Origin: CAMLIZ01 sp036231905
Lineage (GTDB): Bacteria > Pseudomonadota > Gammaproteobacteria > Burkholderiales > Burkholderiaceae_C
DNA: 64,000 nucleotides
Assembly (NCBI RefSeq): GCF_036231905.1
Contig: NZ_JAZARE010000005.1
Span: 186,001 to 250,000 of the forward strand
Direction: 5' to 3'
A program made the position numbers and the translations under genes. Numbering within the stretch: position 1 is the first letter of the stretch; every line of letters starts with the position of its first letter. The notes beneath the pieces are model-generated. The model saw nothing but the letters and a program-made list of their open reading frames with translations, made no database searches and was not told the DNA's origin. Shown piece by piece: positions 57,801 through 64,000 of the stretch.

Positions 57801-58230
57801 GGCTCTGGAGGCGCAGGCGTGTGGCCCTCAGCCAATCAGCGAACTCGGGCAGATCGGCATAGTCGTCGTCGCCGAGCAAGGCCCCGTCCAGCGGCTCGCC
57901 GTCCAAGCCTGGCCAGGCCAGCGCTGGCGTGATGGCCAGCGTCGACGACCCCGAGATCACCTCGACGCCGAGTTTTCGTTTCAGCGCGTAGATGCGCTGG
58001 CGCAGGCGGCCTCGCACGTCTTCGGCAGACTCGTCGGGCCACAGCAGCGCTTGGAGCCGGGCCCGTGCGGTCGGGCCTTCGATGGCGAGCATGGCCAGCA
58101 TGGCGGCGTCGCGGCGTTCCAGCACCACGCATTGGCCAGACGTCGCAATCACCCGATGAAGGCCACACAAGTGCAGGCTCCAGCGTGGCGCATCAACTTC
58201 GGATGCGAGAGCCGCTGTTGAGTCTGGCAT
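54838..58230 (-). CDS. Large SARP/AfsR-like transcriptional regulator with BTAD, ATPase and helical repeat regions
   Basis: The protein has 1130 residues. Residues of about 40-90 are a winged-helix DNA-binding domain (RLRQRIYALKRKLGVEV). Residues 115-235 are a bacterial transcriptional activator domain (LLALEPLQEHAHRRLMRLHY). An AAA/NB-ARC-like ATPase starts at about 252, with Walker A GEAGMGKT at 278-285 and Walker B in EAVALDDLHFAD. The remaining C-terminal 550 residues are helical repeat-like, TPR type. Such signal-transduction ATPases (STAND) respond to an unknown ligand. It lies 46 nt behind the secreted-protein gene, so they may form an operon. Its target is not evident. Confidence 0.88.
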   Translation of the reverse strand: MPDSTAALASEVDAPRWSLHLCGLHRVIATSGQCVVLERRDAAMLAMLAIEGPTARARLQALLWPDESAEDVRGRLRQRIYALKRKLGVEVISGSSTLAITPALAWPGLDGEPLDGALLGDDDYADLPEFADWLRATRLRLQSLRRERLAGEASLLERQGRLAEAIACAERLLALEPLQEHAHRRLMRLHYLRGDRAAALLAFDHCERVLKDEVGATPSTETLALLAQIERSQALAELTPRRVVPVSVLRPPRLVGRDAEWAVLQAAWERGDAVVIVGEAGMGKTRLVDDLLRAHASAPGRALQASARPGDEQVPYALLGRLLRSLLATRTEALADGVQTELARLLPELPQRTLTGANDGGAQARFVGALESTLRDAVVAGLEAVALDDLHFADTASLEMAQHLAGVPGVRWLAAFRGAEIGPAAQALVATLTTRLRAEPLVLQPLTRAQVAELLDSLGLAGVGALDAVDATDLAHALHERSGGNPLFLLETLKAWLLQREPDRGGARAVGMLARLPPSGSALRLIERRIGLLSRDAVRLARCAAVAGQDFSVTLAAQVLDVNPLDLADAWTELESAQVLRDGAFAHDLIFEAARASVPQPIARALHRRIAELMARECGVAPARLAAHWLGAGEELRAAPHLAEAGRQALRALRLREGIDYLDQAQAIYGRAGDADAQCCLIDELVSPAMMASAFDNVQRLVEQATRSASSDRQRAMTLRCLASLLEQRCEYDRATETCREALAAALAARDRACELGARALLAQLLCERCQAGEALEMLRPIERWVNEHGSTKQQIVYADAMAKVLQDGGSLAQALDQWQRAIDIARTTGASHALPNLLMTRATALIFTGRAREGRDAIVEGRQLLHDIPEDSMVLRSFTIRLQVIDRTLGHYASSLMLGERVLSDPAAGPAEMEEVRLPLAFAFCDLGQPTRARQLLSQAQAPAGSYMALFWKEVGAQVPQPGAQLDEACRQALDAAAEALSHWAGRTRLTAWRILARHGQDETAVAAARQGVEFASASGMQGQQLVFQALLAQRLAKLGDTSQAVWLARDSWRLMADFCPGLVYRGVVWRALIEVLEQRDAALARTIAHHAADWIFRTATDHVPPAYRESFLHRNPFNAFLLGKVRAR

Positions 58231-58276
58231 GTGTGAAGACCTCTCTGGTGAGCCTGAAGAGCGCCCCTCAGTGCAC

Positions 58277-58951
58277 TCAGTGCCGGAGCTTCGGAACCAC
58301 GGTGAGCGTATACACCACGTTCTGGTTGAACGTGGTGCCGTTCGTGGCGGTCATCTGCAGCGTGTGCACGCCGGGCCGCAGTTTGTCGATCTCAGCGTAA
58401 TAAGTGTCGTCCACCGTTCGATAGATCCCGGCGGGCACCGGACTGGACCCGCATACCGGCGCAAACAGGTTCTCGGTGGGCAGCGCGGTGGCGAACACCT
58501 CGCTGCGCACGCGCCTGGCCTTCACGCGTTCGCCATCGAGGGTGACGTTGACGCTCAACTTGTCGGTCACTCCGGCAATGATGGCTCGCAATTCGGCATC
58601 CGAGACGCCGGACACATCTCCGCAGAAGCCGGGGGCGTAGACGTAGTTGCTGCCAGCCACGGCGAACTGCAGCTTGACGCCTTGCGGAATGGTGCATGTG
58701 CGGCTGACCGTGCCGCCGCCGGCGTGGGGTGCCAGGTACCAGGTCGAGCCGCTCTGGCCGACCATGCAATGCTGGCCGGTGGTGTCGGTGTTAGGGTTCA
58801 CCGAGGCGGGAATCGAGTAGATCCACTGCACCCACTTCCCATCGCGCAGTTCCCCGACGTCGTCGTCGGCCCAGGCCCCCGTGGCCATGCTCGCTGCCAC
58901 AGCGAGCGCCGCAGCGCGAAAGGTCATCGGCAGAGTTGAACGGCTCATCAT
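58277..58951 (-). CDS. Secreted protein of unknown function
   Basis: This 224-residue protein has a clear signal peptide ending MATGAWA. The mature part is rich in Thr, Val and Gly and contains four cysteines (in QHCMVG, RTCTIP, GFCGDV and PVCGSS), which could form two disulfides. Beta-strand-like ends (VHTLQMTATNGTTFNQNVVYTLTVV) suggest a beta-sandwich. I do not recognise the family. AGGAG lies before two successive ATGs; the second (58948) has the better spacing. It is followed by the large STAND regulator on the same strand, so regulation by or of that protein is possible. Confidence 0.8.
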   Translation of the reverse strand: MMSRSTLPMTFRAAALAVAASMATGAWADDDVGELRDGKWVQWIYSIPASVNPNTDTTGQHCMVGQSGSTWYLAPHAGGGTVSRTCTIPQGVKLQFAVAGSNYVYAPGFCGDVSGVSDAELRAIIAGVTDKLSVNVTLDGERVKARRVRSEVFATALPTENLFAPVCGSSPVPAGIYRTVDDTYYAEIDKLRPGVHTLQMTATNGTTFNQNVVYTLTVVPKLRH

Positions 58952-59071
58952 GCTTCTCCTGAAGTGGAAGGGCTGAAACGGCCCGGCCCAACGGCGCGGG
59001 TTGCAGGGCAGTACGGTGACCTGCTGCGTCAGCTTAGGCAGCGTGCGTCAGCACAGCGTCAGCACAGGCCC

Positions 59072-59827
59072 TCAGCGCGCCACGTAGCCGCCGTCGATCA
59101 GCAGCCCGGTACCGGTGATGAAGCTGGCGCGGGGCGAAGCGAGGAACAGCACGGCTTCGGTCACTTCGTCGGCCGAGCCGGAGCGACCGGCCGGCGTCTG
59201 CTGCGTGAAGCCGGCGCGTGCCTGTTCATCGCCGCCCCATATGCGGCGCTGCATCGGCGTGTCGATCAGGCCTGGGTTCACCGCGTTGACGCGGATGCCG
59301 CGCTGTACGTACTCCAACGCCGCGGTGCGCGTCAGGCCCATCACCGCGTGCTTGCTCGCGATATACGGCGCCAGGGCCGGAAAGCCGATCTCGCTGCCCA
59401 TGGACGCGTTGTTGACGATCGCACCGCCGCCCGTTTGCAACATCGCGCGGATCTCGTGCTTCATCGACCAGAACACGCCGCGCACGTTGGTGTCCATCAC
59501 CAGGTCGTAGTTGTCGTTGTCCTGCTCGGCGAACTCGGCGCCGCGGCCTTCGATGCCGGCGTTGTTGTAGGCCACGTCCAGCCGGCCATGGTGCGACAGC
59601 GCCAGCCGCACCAGCGCTTGCACATCGGCCTCGCGGGTCACGTCGGTGCGGGCGAACACCGCGTTGCCGCCCTGTGCGCGGAGCTGCTCCACCAGGGCTT
59701 CGCCCTCGGCCTGGCGCCGCGCGCCCAGCACCAGCTTCGCGCCCTCACGCGCGAAGGCGCGCGCTGCCGAGCGGCCCATGCCCGAGCTGGCGCCGGTGAT
59801 CAGCACGACCTTGTCCTTGAATTCCAT
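59072..59827 (-). CDS. Short-chain dehydrogenase/reductase
   Basis: This 251-residue classical SDR has the cofactor motif ITGASSGMGRSAARAF, then NNAGIEGRG. The catalytic serine is in NNASMGSEIG and the Tyr/Lys pair in YIASKHAV. NPGLIDTPM and ITGTGLLIDGGYVAR near the end are also typical. The arginine-rich position following the first beta strand (LGARRQAEGEAL) favours NADP. The substrate is unknown. It is divergent from a LysR regulator across a 122-nt gap, which is probably its regulator. Confidence 0.94.
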   Translation of the reverse strand: MEFKDKVVLITGASSGMGRSAARAFAREGAKLVLGARRQAEGEALVEQLRAQGGNAVFARTDVTREADVQALVRLALSHHGRLDVAYNNAGIEGRGAEFAEQDNDNYDLVMDTNVRGVFWSMKHEIRAMLQTGGGAIVNNASMGSEIGFPALAPYIASKHAVMGLTRTAALEYVQRGIRVNAVNPGLIDTPMQRRIWGGDEQARAGFTQQTPAGRSGSADEVTEAVLFLASPRASFITGTGLLIDGGYVAR

Positions 59828-59949
59828 GAACTCTCTCCTGTGAGGCGCCGGCGACGTGCCGGCGATGGAAGGCAGTATGGAAACGGGTGTTGATCCTGTG
59901 AATGAATATCCGGGGAGATGAGAATTCCACCACGGGGAATAATCAGGCG

Positions 59950-60849
59950 ATGCTGAATCGCATCGACCTGCTGCGCACCTTTGTCGTCGCCTACGAGACG
60001 CTGAACTTTCGCGAGGCAGCGATCCGCCTGTCGATTTCGCCGCAGGTGGTCACGCGGGCCATCAAGGAACTCGAAGGTCACTTGGGCGAGCTGCTGTTCC
60101 ACCGCAACACCCGCAGCGTGCAACCGAGCGATTTCTGCGAGCGCTTCGCGGCGCAGGCGCGCCTGGCGTTGCAGGGTGTCGATGCCTTGTTTGCGGCGAC
60201 CATGCCGCTGAAGGATGAGCGCATCGAAGGCCTGGTGCGCATTGCCGCGCCGGCCATGCAGGGGCGGCGCTTCGTGATGCCCGTTCTCGAGCGCCTGGCG
60301 CGGCAGCATCCTGGCCTGCGCTTCGACCTGCGGCTGTCCGACCAGGTGATCGACGCGGTCGCGCAGCGCATCGACGTTGGCGTGCGCGCCGGCCGCCTGC
60401 GCGACAGCCGCTTTGTCGCCCGGGCGGTGTCCATGGTTTCGCTGCGCATCGTCGCATCGCCGGCGCTGCTCAAGCGCATCGGGCCGGTGAAGTCTGCGGC
60501 CGACCTGGATACCCTGCCCACCACCCAACTCATCGACCGCAATACCGGGCGCCCCTGGCCGTGGACATTGGCCCGTGAGCGCGAGATCCTGCCCGGCCTC
60601 CCCGTGTTCGTCACCGACGACACCCAGGCCGAATGCGATGCAGTGCTCGCCGGCATGGGCCTGGGGCAACTGGCCGGCGTGCTGGTTGCGGATCACTTGC
60701 GCAGCGGTGCGCTGCGGGAGGTGCTGCCCGAGACGGCGCCCAAGCCCTGGCCCCTGTCGGTCTACCGCGTGCAACGCGAGCCGGTCCCGGCTCGCATCCG
60801 CCTGGTGTACGAGGCCCTGCTGGAGGGCTTGCGCGAGGTGGAGAGTTGA
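59950..60849 (+). CDS. LysR-family transcriptional regulator
   Basis: This 299-residue protein opens with the LysR winged helix (RIDLLRTFVVAYETLNFREAA, then IRLSISPQVVTRAIKELEGHLGELLFHRNTRSV). The effector-binding domain follows (about 88-299; VRIAAPAMQGRRFVMPVL and VDVGVRAG-type strands). I use the ATG at 59950 because it begins at the family-typical MLNRIDLL; the frame extends 16 codons upstream without support. It is divergent from the SDR gene, the classic arrangement for a LysR target pair. Confidence 0.93.
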   Translation: MLNRIDLLRTFVVAYETLNFREAAIRLSISPQVVTRAIKELEGHLGELLFHRNTRSVQPSDFCERFAAQARLALQGVDALFAATMPLKDERIEGLVRIAAPAMQGRRFVMPVLERLARQHPGLRFDLRLSDQVIDAVAQRIDVGVRAGRLRDSRFVARAVSMVSLRIVASPALLKRIGPVKSAADLDTLPTTQLIDRNTGRPWPWTLAREREILPGLPVFVTDDTQAECDAVLAGMGLGQLAGVLVADHLRSGALREVLPETAPKPWPLSVYRVQREPVPARIRLVYEALLEGLREVES

Positions 60850-61078
60850 CGGTGTCCCGGATATGCCCGTCCACGTCTTCGACGCTGTGTCCCTGCGGGA
60901 GACCGCTCCAACGCGCCTGGGTGCAGGCCGTCCTGCGCGATGCGTTCAGCGCACAGCCGAACCCCGCCGCTTCCCCCGGGAAACCACTCGACCGGCGCCG
61001 CGGCGGCCGTTCATATGATGGGTCAAGCTGCTCGGGTGAGCCCGCCGTCGCAGAGCGCGATCGCCACGAGGACGCATC
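60850..61078. other. Intergenic region before the epimerase remnant
   Basis: This 229-nt region holds no recognisable gene. It includes a GC-rich self-complementary stretch (CCGGCGCCGCGGCGGCCG, about 61000) and an AT-richer TTCATATGATGGGTC (about 61011-61025). The latter may belong to the promoter of the following unit. GAGGACG precedes the remnant's ATG. Confidence 0.4.
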
Positions 61079-61300
61079 ATGAAATTGCTGATCACCGGCG
61101 GTGCCGGGTTCCTGGGCGCCCGGCTCGCCCGCACACTGCTTGCGCGCGGCGGCCTGGCCGGCCAACGCATCGCCCAGCGACGACACCCTGCCGACCCCGC
61201 AGTCGTCCTACGGCATCCAAAAGTTCATCGGCGAGCAACTGGTGGCCGACTACACGCGCAACGGCTTCATCGACGGCCGCAGCCAGCGGCTGATGCACCC
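61079..61300 (+). pseudogene. Remnant of an NAD-dependent epimerase/dehydratase (DenD-like)
   Basis: A perfect start (MKLLITGGAGFLGARLARTL with its Rossmann GGxGFLG motif) is followed after about 30 codons by a jump. The sequence TPQSSYGIQKFIGEQLVADY with TRNGFIDGRSQRLM continues in another frame. In intact D-erythronate dehydrogenase-type proteins this catalytic YxxxK block lies some 80 residues further on and the protein is over 300 residues. An internal deletion with frameshift and a missing C-terminus thus make this a pseudogene. It still has a good ribosome binding site (GAGGACG). Intact relatives often sit next to sugar-acid TRAP or kinase genes, as here. Confidence 0.8.
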
Positions 61301-61388
61301 GATTCCGATTTCCGCAGCATCCTGCTGCAGTACCTGGACGACACCGCGCCGTCCAACACCCGAACCTGACGAGCCACAAGGAGACACC

Positions 61389-62366
61389 ATGACGCTACGA
61401 CCCTCACCCTCCCTGCTTGCCGCCGCCGCGCTGTGCGCACTCGCCAACGCCGCCTCGGCCCAGACCGTGCTGAAGATGGGTTACGCGACCAGCAAGGAGT
61501 CGCACTACGGCGTGGGCTCCACCGTGTTCTGCGACGAGATGGAAAAGGGCACGCAGGGCCGCTACAAGTGCCAGCACTTCCCGAACTCCGCACTCGGCGG
61601 CGAGCGCGAGCAGATCGAGGCGGTGCAACTGGGCACGCAGGACCTGGTGAACACCTCCACCGGCCCGCTGGGCAACTTCGTGCCCGAGGCGAAGGTCTTC
61701 GACATTCCCTTCCTCTTCCGCGGCTACGACCACGCGCGCAAGGTGATGGACGGCCCCATCGGCCAGGACGTGCTGAAGAAGATGCAGGCCAAGGGCCTGA
61801 TCGGCCTGGCGTGGACGGAGAACGGTTTCCGCCACATGACCAACAACAAGCACCCCATCGTGACCGCCAGCGACGCCAGCGGCCTGAAGATGCGCACCAT
61901 GGAGAACAAGGTCCACATGGAGGGCTACAAGACCTTCGGCATCCTGCCGACGCCCATGGCCTTCCCGGAGCTGTTCACCGCCATGCAGCAGGGCACGGTG
62001 GACGGCCAGGAGAACCCGATTCCCGTGATCCTGTCGGCCAAGTTCTCGCAGGTGCAGAAGTACCTGTCCCTCACCGGGCATGTCTACTCGCCGGCGGTGA
62101 TCATCCTGTCGCCCAAGGTGTGGGGCCAGCTGTCTGAAGCCGACAAGAAGGCTTTTGTCGATGCGGCCCAGAAAGGCGCTTCCGCCCAGCGCAGGAAGGT
62201 GAACGACGACGAGGCCACCGGCATCGCCCAGCTCAAGAAGGACGGCATGCAGGTGGTGGAGAAGGTGGACGGCGAAAGCTTCCGCAAGGCGGTGGCACCG
62301 GCTTATGCCAACTTCGCCAAGGAGTTCGGTGCTGACAAGATCGCGGCCATCCAGGCGGTGAAGTGA
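61389..62366 (+). CDS. dctP: TRAP transporter substrate-binding protein DctP
   Basis: This is a 325-residue periplasmic binding protein of a sodium-coupled tripartite importer. A signal peptide (LLAAAALCALANAASA) is followed by the DctP fold with HFPNSALGGEREQIEAVQLG, VFDIPFLFRGYDHARKVMDG and the arginine-bearing DASGLKMRTMENKVHME. The last of these normally contacts the substrate carboxylate. EGYKTFGILPTPMAFPELFTAMQQGTVDGQENP is the family signature. AAGGAGAC precedes the ATG. The nearby denD-like remnant suggests a four-carbon sugar acid as ligand, but this is inference. Confidence 0.95.
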   Translation: MTLRPSPSLLAAAALCALANAASAQTVLKMGYATSKESHYGVGSTVFCDEMEKGTQGRYKCQHFPNSALGGEREQIEAVQLGTQDLVNTSTGPLGNFVPEAKVFDIPFLFRGYDHARKVMDGPIGQDVLKKMQAKGLIGLAWTENGFRHMTNNKHPIVTASDASGLKMRTMENKVHMEGYKTFGILPTPMAFPELFTAMQQGTVDGQENPIPVILSAKFSQVQKYLSLTGHVYSPAVIILSPKVWGQLSEADKKAFVDAAQKGASAQRRKVNDDEATGIAQLKKDGMQVVEKVDGESFRKAVAPAYANFAKEFGADKIAAIQAVK

Positions 62367-62371
62367 GGCCC

Positions 62372-62863
62372 ATGCGAAGCGCGCTGCTGGGGCTGGACCG
62401 CAGGCTGACCGCATTGGCCTGGGGCACCGCCTGTGCCTTGCTCGCCATCATCAGCGGCCTGGGCCTGTGGCAGGTGGTGGCGCGCTTCGTGCTGTCGCAG
62501 CCGTCCACCTGGACCGAGGAGGCGATGCGCCGCCTGCTCATCTGGATGGTGATGCTGGGCACGGTGGTGGCATTCCGCCGCGGCGCGCTGGTGTCGGTGG
62601 ACCTGATGCTGCGCAGCACGCGTGGCGCGTTGCGCCGCGCGGTGCAGGGCTTCATCACGCTCAGCTCGCTGGCCTTCCTGGGCGTGCTGCTCTGGTTCGG
62701 CGTCGACCTGGTGGTGCGGGTGCGCTTCCAGACCTTTGCCAGCATGGAGCTGTCCATGGGCTGGGCGTATGCCGCGCTGCCGGTGGGCGCGGCGCTGTCC
62801 ATCGTCAGCGTGCTGGCCCACCACCTGGACCCGATCAACGAAGAACTCGAAGTCGCCCAGTAG
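62372..62863 (+). CDS. dctQ: TRAP transporter small permease DctQ
   Basis: This is a 163-residue four-helix membrane subunit. ACALLAIISGLGLWQVVARF is the first helix, EEAMRRLLIWMVMLGTVVAFRRGALVSVD holds the family signature, and helices at about 85-105 and 120-140 complete it. A GTG at 62363 overlapping the dctP stop is an alternative start. I prefer the ATG because the DctQ opening begins there. dctM begins 3 nt after its stop. Confidence 0.93.
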   Translation: MRSALLGLDRRLTALAWGTACALLAIISGLGLWQVVARFVLSQPSTWTEEAMRRLLIWMVMLGTVVAFRRGALVSVDLMLRSTRGALRRAVQGFITLSSLAFLGVLLWFGVDLVVRVRFQTFASMELSMGWAYAALPVGAALSIVSVLAHHLDPINEELEVAQ

Positions 62864-62866
62864 CCC

Positions 62867-64000
62867 ATGCCACTCACCCTGCTGATCTCGATGCTGCTGG
62901 CGTTCGCCTTCAGTGTCTCCATTGCGGTGGCCATCGGCGGGTCGGCCATGCTGGGCATCGCCTTGTTCGACCCCGACAAGCTGGTGCTAGCGCCCAAGGA
63001 GATGTTCACCGCGATCGACCGGTTTCCGCTGGCCGCCATACCGTTTTTCATCCTGGCGGGCAACCTGATGGAAACCGGCGGCATCTCGCGCCGGCTGGTG
63101 GAGTTTGCAAAGTCCATCGTGGGCGGGGTGCAGGGCGGCCTGCCGATGACCTGCGTGCTCACCTGCATGATCTTCGCCGCGGTGTCCGGCTCATCGGTGG
63201 CCACCACCTTCGCCATCGGCTCCATCCTGATCCCGGCGCTGGTGAAGCACGGCTATCCGAAGAACTACGCCGCCGCACTGCAAGCCACCGCGGCGGAGCT
63301 GGGCGTGATCATCCCGCCCTCGATCCCGATGATCCTGTTCGGCGTGTCGGCCGAGGTGTCCATCGGCGAGCTGTTCATCGCCGGTTTCGGGCCTGGCCTG
63401 CTGATCGGCGGCGTGCTGATGGTGTTTGTGCACCTGTGGTGCCGCCGCAAGGGCTGGGGCCTGCACGATGGCGACGGCCGCCTGTCCGTGCACCGCGCCG
63501 CCCTGAGTGCCGGCTGGGCGCTGCTGATGCCGGTGATCATCCTCGGCGGCATCTACGGCGGGGTGTTCACGCCCACCGAGGCCTCGGTGATCGCGGTGTT
63601 CTACGCCTTGGTGGTGGGCCTGTTCATCCACCGCGAGCTGCGCTTCGCGGACCTGATGGCGGTGCTGCGCAAGTCGGTGATCTCCAGCGCGGTGATCATG
63701 TTCATCATCGCCAACGCCGGGCTCTTCGCCTTCCTGATCACGCGGGCCGGCGTGCCGGACACCATCGGCGCCTGGCTGGCCGAGGTGCTCAAGTCGCCAG
63801 GGTGGTTTCTGTTCGGCGTGAACGCGGCGCTGTTCGTGATCGGGATGTTCATCGAGACCAGCGCGGCCATCATCGTGCTGGCACCCATCCTGGTGCCGGT
63901 GGCACGTCACTTCGGCGTGGACCCGGTGCACTTCGGCACCGTGATGGTGGTGAACCTGGCGCTGGGCATGATCACGCCGCCCTTCGGCGTGAACCTCTTT
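62867..64000 (+). CDS. dctM: TRAP transporter large permease DctM (runs off the window)
   Basis: The 378 visible residues belong to the roughly 425-430-residue transport subunit that carries the substrate with sodium. Typical blocks are AIDRFPLAAIPFFILAGNLME, MTCMIFAAVSGSSVATTFAIG-type helices, GVIIPPSIPMILFGV, GVFTPTEASVIAVFYAL and, at the right edge, LALGMITPPFGVNLF. The last belongs to the second half of the inverted repeat. Only the final helices are missing. It starts 3 nt after dctQ. Confidence 0.94.
   Translation, partial: MPLTLLISMLLAFAFSVSIAVAIGGSAMLGIALFDPDKLVLAPKEMFTAIDRFPLAAIPFFILAGNLMETGGISRRLVEFAKSIVGGVQGGLPMTCVLTCMIFAAVSGSSVATTFAIGSILIPALVKHGYPKNYAAALQATAAELGVIIPPSIPMILFGVSAEVSIGELFIAGFGPGLLIGGVLMVFVHLWCRRKGWGLHDGDGRLSVHRAALSAGWALLMPVIILGGIYGGVFTPTEASVIAVFYALVVGLFIHRELRFADLMAVLRKSVISSAVIMFIIANAGLFAFLITRAGVPDTIGAWLAEVLKSPGWFLFGVNAALFVIGMFIETSAAIIVLAPILVPVARHFGVDPVHFGTVMVVNLALGMITPPFGVNLF

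Noticed and set aside
1..64000. tRNA, rRNA and known riboswitch genes
   Set aside because: No cloverleaf, conserved rRNA segment or recognisable riboswitch core was found in the short intergenic regions. A covariance-model scan would be needed to exclude small RNAs.

Overview
The window reads as chromosomal DNA of a high-GC betaproteobacterium of the order Burkholderiales (Comamonadaceae or a Rubrivivax/Leptothrix-like relative). This rests on the class I phaC-phaA-phaB polyhydroxyalkanoate operon, a Bug/TctC-type binding protein, the style of the GC-rich intergenic palindromes and uniformly high G+C. I saw no rRNA, tRNA, CRISPR, insertion sequence or phage gene. No gene-free stretch exceeds about 230 bases.

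Layout. 1-6.5 kb: a TetR regulator (cut by the window edge) with a perfect 15-bp operator, a DcaP-like porin, a polar amino-acid ABC importer, a MarC-family membrane protein, and ornithine aminotransferase divergent from an Lrp/AsnC regulator. 7-11 kb: phaC-phaA-phaB. 11-14.5 kb: a small membrane protein, PgeF, a zeta-class GST isomerase, chorismate lyase, a fumarylpyruvate/fumarylacetoacetate hydrolase and a NUDIX hydrolase, closely packed with several overlaps.

14.5-49.7 kb is the centre of interest: a complete Lap-type, c-di-GMP-controlled surface adhesion system. It has a LapB-like ABC exporter, a LapC-like adaptor and one 20.9-kb gene for a 6955-residue LapA-like adhesin (N-terminal retention module with a PAAG cleavage site, about 47 Ig-like repeats of four classes, Calx-beta and cadherin-like modules, a von Willebrand A domain, RTX repeats and a T1SS signal). 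After a 6-kb housekeeping block (amiC, tsaE, queG, an AEC transporter, a TctC protein, xerD) come lapD (inactive GGDEF-EAL receptor), lapG (periplasmic cysteine protease) and, divergently, a lapE/TolC-like pore. By analogy with Pseudomonas fluorescens, high c-di-GMP lets LapD sequester LapG so the adhesin stays in its pore. When c-di-GMP falls, LapG cuts the retention module and the cell detaches.

49.7-61 kb: small stress/redox genes (VOC, AhpD-like, SRPBCC), an AraC regulator divergent from an MFS exporter plus an NADP-dependent oxidoreductase, a very large SARP/AfsR-like regulator behind a secreted protein of unknown function, and an SDR divergent from a LysR regulator. 61-64 kb: the remnant of a sugar-acid epimerase/dehydrogenase (denD-like) followed by a dctPQM TRAP importer, dctM running off the window.
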